From Burkholderiaceae bacterium (GTDB lineage: Bacteria; Pseudomonadota; Gammaproteobacteria; Burkholderiales; Burkholderiaceae): a stretch of 7,948 nt of DNA. Of the stretch, positions 1 through 5,125 are shown piece after piece; positions within the stretch are counted from its first letter, which is position 1; each line of letters starts with the position of its first letter. The stretch spans positions 1 through 7,948 of the forward strand of contig JASLEM010000136.1 of the NCBI GenBank assembly GCA_030151165.1, given 5' to 3'. A program made the position numbers and the translations under genes. The notes beneath the pieces were generated by a model, which saw nothing but the letters and a program-made list of their open reading frames with translations, searched no databases and had not been told where the DNA came from.

Positions 1-723
1 GGGGAATCCGCCCGCGAGCGCATCGGTGATCGGCGCGTCGCCGTTCATCGAGAACGCCGGGCCGGTCGTCTCGCGCAGCAGCACGACCCATTCCATGCGC
101 GGGCCGCCGCCGTTCGGCGCATCGTCGGTCAGCGCGAGCTCGCCGTCGCGCGGACGGGCGCGCGTGTCGCTCGCGCGCGCCAGCCACCACTGCGGCCACA
201 GGCCCAGCGGGTCGGCGCGCCACTCGGACAGCGCGAAGCCGCCGCCCGGCTGCGCGAGCGCGCCGAGCGCGCCCTGCACGAGCGCGGGCGCGGGCGTCGT
301 CTCGAGCTGGTGGCGCTGCGCGGGCGTGAGCAGGCGGTCGCGGTACGGTGCGTAGAACGCCATCGTGTCGCGCAGCGTGTCGGGGCCCGCGAGCGCGCTG
401 GCCTTGAGCGGCGCGTGGGCCTCGTCCGCGGCGCGTCGCCACGCGGCGGCGGCCGCCTTCGCGCTCGTCCAGTCCGGCGCGCCGACCATCACGACGACCT
501 GGCGCGTCACCTGGTCGGCGAGCTGGCGCGTCGCGCGGCCGACCTCGGGCGCCTGCTCGTCGACGGGCAGCAGCGTCATCACGTCGGTGCCGAAGTTGCG
601 CGCCTGCCAGAACTGCCACTGGTGCGCCGCGACCAGCGCGCACACGGCGAGCCACAGCCACGCCGCGACCTTCCAGCGCAACGGGCGCACGGGAGCATCG
701 GCGTGCAGCGGGATCGCGCTCAT
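1..723 (-). CDS. MMPL/RND-family exporter of the aryl polyene cluster, N-terminal 241 residues (cut by window edge)
   Basis: This inner-membrane exporter probably moves the finished aryl polyene lipid out of the cytoplasmic membrane. I translated it directly from the ATG at 723; the frame stays open to position 1, so only the N-terminus is present. Residues 1-16 are a short cytoplasmic tail with basic residues. Residues about 17-34 (WKVAAWLWLAVCALVAAH) form the first membrane segment. The rest is a soluble, presumably periplasmic, domain that starts with FGTDVMTLLPVDEQAP, an N-terminal pattern typical of MMPL proteins, followed by the strand-like QVVVMVGAP at 75-83. The later helices and the proton-relay residues fall outside the window. 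It starts 22 nt after the LolA-like gene; the ribosome binding site is weak. The family usually has more than 700 residues, so about two thirds is missing. The family call is good; the cargo is inferred from context. It corresponds to ApeM of E. coli. Confidence 0.85.
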   Translation of the reverse strand, partial: MSAIPLHADAPVRPLRWKVAAWLWLAVCALVAAHQWQFWQARNFGTDVMTLLPVDEQAPEVGRATRQLADQVTRQVVVMVGAPDWTSAKAAAAAWRRAADEAHAPLKASALAGPDTLRDTMAFYAPYRDRLLTPAQRHQLETTPAPALVQGALGALAQPGGGFALSEWRADPLGLWPQWWLARASDTRARPRDGELALTDDAPNGGGPRMEWVVLLRETTGPAFSMNGDAPITDALAGGFP

Positions 724-745
724 CGCGTCACGGGCCGATGGCTCG

Positions 746-1384
746 TCACTGGAAACGCGCCGACTCGTCCGCGCTCATCGCCGGCGCGGGCGCCTGGCGC
801 GAGAAGCGGATCTGCGTCGCGTCGCCGCGCGCCTCGTCGATGCGCACGCTCTGCACGAAGCGGTCGCCGGCGAGCGTCGCGCGCACGAGGAACCTCGCGA
901 TCGTCGCGTCCTTCGGCGTCAGCACCACCTGCCAGCCGGCCGCGCCGACGGCCTGCGCCGAGACGTCGAAGCGATCGGCGAGCGCGTCGAAGTCGCCGCC
1001 CAGCAGCGCGAAGATCAGCTCGTTGACCTGGCGCAGGCCGGGCTCGGTCGACGCGTCCACCCCGTTGTTCGTCGTGCCGTCCGGCGCGCGCGTGAACAGG
1101 CGCGTCTTCGTCGCGACCAGCGTCGACTCGAACGGCGTCGTCGTGTGCCACCACACGCCCTGCCCACGCGCGACGAGGAACTCGCCGTGCGACACGAGCG
1201 GGTTCCTGAATCCCTTCAACGTCTTGCTCTGGTCGAACTCGCCCTTCAGCACGGGCGACAGCTGCAGGCGCTGGCGCACGACCTCGACCGCGGACGACGC
1301 GGCCACCGGACTCGACGCGGACGCCGCCATTGCCGGCAGCGCCATCGACGCGACGGCCAGCGACACGAGCGCGGCCCTCAGCAC
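746..1384 (-). CDS. LolA-like periplasmic lipid carrier with signal peptide (GTG start)
   Basis: This is a predicted periplasmic chaperone of the LolA/COG2834 fold that would carry a lipid or lipidated pigment from the inner to the outer membrane. The 212-residue product starts at GTG 1384. I chose this start because a GGGGG ribosome binding site lies 7 nt upstream and because it gives a clean Sec signal peptide: LR at 2-3, a hydrophobic core at about 4-19, and an AMA|A cleavage site after residue 20. The frame stays open upstream to 1543, but that extension is Arg/Pro-rich and antisense-like, so I excluded it. The mature part shows the LolA-like pattern GEFDQSKTLKGF (48-59), PLVSHGEFL (62-70) and GVWWHTTTPF (76-85), which fits a half-barrel lining. 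The start overlaps the thioesterase stop by 7 nt. The pairing with the MMPL exporter matches ApeL-ApeM of E. coli. It is not the housekeeping LolA, given the neighbours; its cargo is unproven. Confidence 0.88.
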   Translation of the reverse strand: MLRAALVSLAVASMALPAMAASASSPVAASSAVEVVRQRLQLSPVLKGEFDQSKTLKGFRNPLVSHGEFLVARGQGVWWHTTTPFESTLVATKTRLFTRAPDGTTNNGVDASTEPGLRQVNELIFALLGGDFDALADRFDVSAQAVGAAGWQVVLTPKDATIARFLVRATLAGDRFVQSVRIDEARGDATQIRFSRQAPAPAMSADESARFQ

Positions 1385-1812
1385 GGCGATACCCCCAGCC
1401 GTTCCCACAGGATCGCCGGGCACACGTACTGCATCTCGCGCGTGGCGAGATCCACGGCGACCTGGATCGACGTCGCGGTGTGGATCTTCGCGCCGGTCGC
1501 GGCGTCGCGGATCAGGTAGTTCATCTTCAGGCGGTTCTCCCACTCGACGATCTCCGCGCGCACCACCAGCTTCTGGTTGAACTGCGCCGGCCGCGAGTAC
1601 TTCAGCCGCAGGTCGACGATGGGCCAGCCGTAGCCCGAGTCGCGCATCGCCGTATACCCGTAGCCGTACTTCTCGAGCAGCGCGCAGCGCGCCAGCTCGA
1701 GGTACTTGACGTAGTGGCCGTGCCAGACGATGTCCATCGAGTCGATGTCGAAGAACGGCGGGACGACCTCGATCTCGTGCGAGAAGTCGTGCGTCGGCTC
1801 AGGCGTCGTCAT
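1378..1812 (-). CDS. Acyl-CoA/acyl-ACP thioesterase, 4HBT hotdog fold (YbgC-like)
   Basis: This small cytoplasmic thioesterase (144 residues, normal for the family) would hydrolyse acyl-ACP or acyl-CoA thioesters, here to release or proofread the polyene chain. The N-terminal part carries the YbgC/4HBT signature: FFDIDSMDIVWHGHYVKYLELAR-like residues at 20-42, with the catalytic Asp most likely D24 (equivalent to D18 of E. coli YbgC), then the V/W-H pair at 29-31 and the Y34 helix. The central strand region WPIVDLRLKYSRPAQF (63-78) also fits. The ATG at 1812 overlaps the ammonia-lyase end by 14 nt and has a GGAG ribosome binding site 5 nt upstream. It corresponds to ApeK of E. coli, which as I recall belongs to the APE polyketide machinery. 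The fold assignment is firm. Whether it acts on the finished chain or on stalled intermediates cannot be read from the sequence. Confidence 0.9.
   Translation of the reverse strand: MTTPEPTHDFSHEIEVVPPFFDIDSMDIVWHGHYVKYLELARCALLEKYGYGYTAMRDSGYGWPIVDLRLKYSRPAQFNQKLVVRAEIVEWENRLKMNYLIRDAATGAKIHTATSIQVAVDLATREMQYVCPAILWERLGVSPC
1392..1397 (-). promoter_or_regulatory. Ribosome binding site that fixes the GTG start of the LolA-like gene
   Basis: On the minus strand TGGGGG ends 7 nt before GTG 1384. It is the only good purine-rich element near the plausible starts. It lies inside the last codons of the thioesterase gene, so translation of the two genes is probably coupled. Confidence 0.6.
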
Positions 1813-3358
1813 ACAGGCTCCAGGCGCGGCCGCGGATCGCGGCGATCAGCGCGAGCAGGTCGGTGTCGAGCGCGCGGTCCTCGGCGACGAAGGCGACGCG
1901 CGCCTCCAGGTCGGCCTGGAACGACTGCAGCGCGGCGCTCGGCACGATGTCGTCCTGCGCGCAGCGCAGCGCGACGCCCTGCCGCGCCGCGACCAGCATC
2001 GCCGCGCACACCTGCTCGGTGAGCTCGAGCACGCGCAGGCAGTCGCGCGCGGCGATCGTGCCCATGCTGACCTTGTCCTGGTTGTGGCACTCGGTCGAGC
2101 GCGAGAACACGCTCGCGGGCATCGTGAGCTTCAGCGCCTCGGCCGTCCACGCGGAGACGCTGATCTGCAGCGCCTTCAGGCCGTGGTTGATCGCGGCGCG
2201 CTCGCCGGTCGCGCCCGACAGGTTGGACGGCAGGCCGTGGTTGTAGCGCGTGTCGACGAGCAACGCGAGCTGGCGATCGAGCAGGTCGGCGACGTTGGCG
2301 ACCGCGGTCTTGAGCGCGTCCATCGCGAACGCGATGTGGCCGCCGTAGAAGTGGCCGCCGTGCAGCACCTGCTCGCGCTCGGCGTCGATGATCGGGTTGT
2401 CGTTGGCCGAGTTGAGCTCGTTCTCGATCTGCTGGCGCAGGAACGGCAGCGCGTCCTCCAGCACGCCGACGACGTGCGGCGCGCAGCGCAGCGAGTAGCG
2501 ATCCTGCAGCCGCTGCTCGTTGCGCGCCGCCGGCTTGGCGGAGTCGACCGCGAGGTCGGCGCGCACGCGCGCGGCGATGCGCTGCTGGCCCGCGTGCGGC
2601 TTGACGGCGAACAGCGCCTCGTCGAAGTGGTGCGCGTTGCCCGCGCTCGCGAGCACGTTGCAGGCGGTCAGGCGCGACGCGAGGCGCGCGACGTAGTCGG
2701 CGCGCTCCCACGCGAGGCACGCGAGCGCGGTCATCACCGCCGTGCCGTTCATGATCGCGAGCCCTTCCTTCGGGCGCAGGCGCAGCGGCGCGCAGCCGAG
2801 CGTGGCGAGCGCCTCGGCGGCGGGCTGCACGCGGCCCCGGAAGCGCACGTCGCGCTCGCCGCACAGCGCGGCGGCGACGTACGACAGCGGCGTCAGGTCG
2901 CCGCTCGCGCCCACCGAGCCCTCGGCCGGGATCAGCGGCAGCACGTCGTGCGCGAGGAAGGCCGCGAGCTGGTCGAGCAGCTCGACGCTCACGCCGGACA
3001 CGCCCTGCGACAGCGACTGCAGCCGCGCGGCCAGCACGGCGCGCGTCTCGTCCTCGGCGAGCGTGCGGCCCAGGCCGACGCCGTGGTACGCGAACAGGTG
3101 GTGCGGCAGCTCGGCGACGAGCGCCGGCGGGATCACGACCGTGCACGAGTCGCCGTAGCCGGTGGTGACGCCGTAGACGACGCCGTCCTCGCGCAGCAGC
3201 CGCTCGAGGAACTCGGCGCCCTGGCGGATGCGCGCACGGAACGCGGGCTCGGGCGACAGCACGGCCCGCGCGCGGCGCGCGGCGAGGCGGCCGACGTCCT
3301 CGATGGCCAGGCGCGTGCCGTCGAAGACGACGTCGGGAACAACGGGGGAATCAGTCAT
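1799..3358 (-). CDS. MIO-type aromatic amino acid ammonia-lyase (HAL/PAL/TAL family) of the aryl polyene cluster
   Basis: This enzyme of 519 residues removes ammonia from an aromatic amino acid to give an aryl-acrylic acid. The self-made MIO electrophile comes from A151-S152-G153 in GSVGASGDLTPL. Other family landmarks are the lid-loop Tyr Y62 in VYGVTTGYG, NGT at 204-206, the QDRYSLRC block (285-292), NSANDNP (316-322) with the binding Asn, and HNQDKVSMGT (425-434). E423 and Q427 follow the E-x3-Q spacing of plant PAL, whereas histidine lyases carry a Glu in NQED; this argues against histidine as substrate. The segment ELPHHLFAYHGVG (83-95), where selectivity resides, matches no textbook class cleanly. 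The length is typical of bacterial members. The start overlaps the acyltransferase stop by 8 nt without a visible ribosome binding site, so translation is probably coupled. No hut genes are nearby, so I infer a role in supplying an aryl starter unit. Phe or Tyr as substrate is undecided. Confidence 0.93.
   Translation of the reverse strand: MTDSPVVPDVVFDGTRLAIEDVGRLAARRARAVLSPEPAFRARIRQGAEFLERLLREDGVVYGVTTGYGDSCTVVIPPALVAELPHHLFAYHGVGLGRTLAEDETRAVLAARLQSLSQGVSGVSVELLDQLAAFLAHDVLPLIPAEGSVGASGDLTPLSYVAAALCGERDVRFRGRVQPAAEALATLGCAPLRLRPKEGLAIMNGTAVMTALACLAWERADYVARLASRLTACNVLASAGNAHHFDEALFAVKPHAGQQRIAARVRADLAVDSAKPAARNEQRLQDRYSLRCAPHVVGVLEDALPFLRQQIENELNSANDNPIIDAEREQVLHGGHFYGGHIAFAMDALKTAVANVADLLDRQLALLVDTRYNHGLPSNLSGATGERAAINHGLKALQISVSAWTAEALKLTMPASVFSRSTECHNQDKVSMGTIAARDCLRVLELTEQVCAAMLVAARQGVALRCAQDDIVPSAALQSFQADLEARVAFVAEDRALDTDLLALIAAIRGRAWSLYDDA
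1818..1821 (-). promoter_or_regulatory. Ribosome binding site of the thioesterase gene
   Basis: GGAG on the minus strand is followed by a 5-nt spacer (CCTGT) and then ATG 1812. The site lies within the last codons of the ammonia-lyase gene and supports ATG 1812 as the start. Confidence 0.6.
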
Positions 3359-4349
3359 GGCGTTCGGGCGGGATCGGGGCGGCGGGTCGCGCGAGCGCGC
3401 CGGGCTGATCCCAGAAGGAGAAGAAGTTGAACCACTCGTACGGCGCCCGCGCGAGCATGCGCTCGATGCGTTGCGCGAACTGCGTGGCGTAGGCCTGCGC
3501 GGCGCCGAGGCGGTCGGCGCGCGGCAGCACGACGCGCTCGGCGAGGCGCTCGAACACGACCTCGTGCGTGTCGCCCTGGCGGATGCAGGCGAGCGAATAG
3601 AGCGGGCACTTCAGCAGCGACGCGAGCATGTACGCACCGGTCGGGAACGGCGCGACGCGCCCGAGGAAGGGCACCTGCACCGCGCTCGCGCGACCGGCGA
3701 CGAGGGGCACGCGGTCGCCCGCGATGGCGACGAACTCGCCGCGCTCGACGCGCTCGGCCAGCATCACGGCGGTGGCGGGCGAGATCTCGGTGACCTGCAG
3801 CAGCGAGATGTCGCGCCCGGGCGAGAGCCGCTCCAGCATGCGGTTGAAGCGTTCGGCATGCACCGTGTGCACGAGCACCGTCAGCTTCATGCCGGGCGTG
3901 GCGTCGGCCGAGGCCTGGCACATCTCGAGGCAGCCCATGTGCGCGGTGACCAGCAGCCCGCCCTGCTTCTCGCGCACCATCGCGTCGATCGCCTCGCGGC
4001 CGACGAAGCGGATGCGGTCGAATCGGTAGCGGCCGCCGACGGCCAGCATCTTGTCGAGGATGGTCTCGGCGAACGACAGGAAGTGCGCGATCGTCTCGCG
4101 CCGCCCGGGCGCGCGGCCGACCGCGCCGGTCGTGGCCTGCAGGTGGCGCAGGTATTCGAGCGACGCCTCGCGCGCGCGCCGGTTCGCCGCCCAGTACCAG
4201 ACGACGACCGGGTACAGCACGACGCGGAACGGCGTTCGTCCGCCGATACGGTACAGGGCATACAGCAGCCACATGCCGCCGGCGAAGGTCTCCTCGCCGA
4301 GCGACGACCAGTGCCGCGCCTTGCCGGCGGGCCGCGTGTCGCCGGTCAT
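3351..4349 (-). CDS. LpxL/HtrB-like lysophospholipid (lipid A type) acyltransferase
   Basis: This 332-residue inner-membrane-associated enzyme transfers an acyl chain from ACP or CoA to a hydroxyl acceptor. Family hallmarks are a hydrophobic anchor near the N-terminus (about 41-54, FRVVLYPVVVWYWA), the HX4E catalytic motif H137-M-G-C-L-E142 in VTAHMGCLEM, the IAGDRVP element (209-215), PFLGRVAPFPTGAYMLA (227-243), and a C-terminal YEWFNFFSFW (304-313) typical of LpxL-type proteins. ATG 4349 forms an ATGA overlap with the glycosyltransferase stop; a longer open frame to 4643 is antisense-like and excluded. In the E. coli APE cluster, as I recall, the glycosyltransferase and acyltransferase are one protein (ApeJ); here they are two genes. 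I infer a role in building or attaching the lipid anchor of the polyene, not in housekeeping lipid A synthesis. The acceptor is unknown. Confidence 0.88.
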   Translation of the reverse strand: MTGDTRPAGKARHWSSLGEETFAGGMWLLYALYRIGGRTPFRVVLYPVVVWYWAANRRAREASLEYLRHLQATTGAVGRAPGRRETIAHFLSFAETILDKMLAVGGRYRFDRIRFVGREAIDAMVREKQGGLLVTAHMGCLEMCQASADATPGMKLTVLVHTVHAERFNRMLERLSPGRDISLLQVTEISPATAVMLAERVERGEFVAIAGDRVPLVAGRASAVQVPFLGRVAPFPTGAYMLASLLKCPLYSLACIRQGDTHEVVFERLAERVVLPRADRLGAAQAYATQFAQRIERMLARAPYEWFNFFSFWDQPGALARPAAPIPPERHD

Positions 4350-5125
4350 CGCGCCGCCCCGGGCCGGGCGGCCAGCTTGCGCCACACCAGCAGCGGCGAG
4401 CGCGCGAGCATGCCGAAGAACAGGCGCGCGTGCATCTTCGAGATCAGCCAGTTGTCGAGCCCGAGCCGGAAGTGCGACAGCCCGTCCTGCGGGTACGTGA
4501 CGCGCGTGGGCACGTTGACGATCGCGACGCCGCGCCAGTGCAGGCGCACCAGAACCTCGGGGTCGAAGTCCATGCGGCGGCCGAGCGTGGCGTCGTCGAA
4601 CAGGCGCACGACGGTCGCGAGCGGATAGACGCGGAAGCCGCACATCGAGTCGCGGATCGCGAACGACAGCGAGTTGATCCAGACCCAGACGTGCGTGGCG
4701 TAGCGGCCGACGAGCCGGCCCGTCGGCACGCTCTCGTCGTAGACCGGCACGCCGCAGATCACGGCGTCCGGCGATGCCGCGGCGAGCGCGAGGAAGGCCG
4801 GGATGTCGCGCGCGTCGTGCTGGCCGTCGGCGTCGATCTGCAGCGCGTGGCTGAAGCCGGCGGCCGCGGCGGCGCGCAGGCCGGCGATCATCGCGCCGCC
4901 CTTGCCCTGGTTGACGGGCAGGCGCACGAGCGTGACGTCGCCCGCCCGCGCCAGCACGTCGAGCTGGGCCGCGCAGCCGGGCTCGCTGCCGTCGTCGACG
5001 AGGAAGCAGTGCAGCCCGTTCGCGCGCACGTTGGCCGCGACGGCGCCGACCGCGTCGCCGTGGTTGTAGACAGGGATCACGGCCGCCGGACGGAACGCCG
5101 GCGTGGCGGGGAGGCGGCCGCTCAT
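4346..5125 (-). CDS. Family 2 glycosyltransferase
   Basis: This GT-A fold glycosyltransferase of 259 residues would transfer a sugar from a nucleotide- or lipid-linked donor in the cytoplasm or at the inner membrane. Visible motifs are AVIPVYNHGD (15-24), the nucleotide-binding LVDDGSEPG (42-50), NQGKGGAMIAGL (72-83), the metal-binding DxD in DADGQHD (98-104), DSMCGFRVYP (159-168) and FDPEVLVRLHWRG (187-199), the arrangement of DPM1/GtrB-like GT2 proteins. Unlike GtrB it lacks the paired C-terminal membrane helices; only a weakly hydrophobic stretch (234-248) is present. ATG 5125 overlaps the ligase stop in ATGA and has an AGGAG ribosome binding site 5 nt upstream. The frame stays open far upstream to 6949, but that part is an Arg-rich shadow of the ligase gene. 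In context it probably adds a sugar to the polyene or to its lipid anchor. Donor and acceptor cannot be told. Confidence 0.9.
   Translation of the reverse strand: MSGRLPATPAFRPAAVIPVYNHGDAVGAVAANVRANGLHCFLVDDGSEPGCAAQLDVLARAGDVTLVRLPVNQGKGGAMIAGLRAAAAAGFSHALQIDADGQHDARDIPAFLALAAASPDAVICGVPVYDESVPTGRLVGRYATHVWVWINSLSFAIRDSMCGFRVYPLATVVRLFDDATLGRRMDFDPEVLVRLHWRGVAIVNVPTRVTYPQDGLSHFRLGLDNWLISKMHARLFFGMLARSPLLVWRKLAARPGAAR

Noticed and set aside
365..1519. Long plus-strand open frame of 384 codons
   Set aside because: Arg/Ala-rich antisense product with no domain; it lies opposite the LolA-like and exporter genes and reflects GC-rich codon structure.
1799..3358. Annotation as hutH for histidine breakdown
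   Set aside because: No hut genes adjoin it, it sits inside an aryl polyene operon, and it has HNQD with a Gln where histidine lyases carry Glu.
1730..3430. Plus-strand open frame of 566 codons
   Set aside because: Entirely antisense to the ammonia-lyase, whose motifs are unmistakable; its composition is Arg/Val/Ala-biased and it has no recognisable motif.
3351..4349. Housekeeping lipid A acyltransferase (lpxL/lpxM)
   Set aside because: The fold and motif agree, but the tightly overlapping cluster context points to a dedicated pigment or anchor acyltransferase.
4350..4643. Upstream extension of the acyltransferase frame
   Set aside because: It is a shadow of the glycosyltransferase gene; ATG 4349 begins the recognisable protein.
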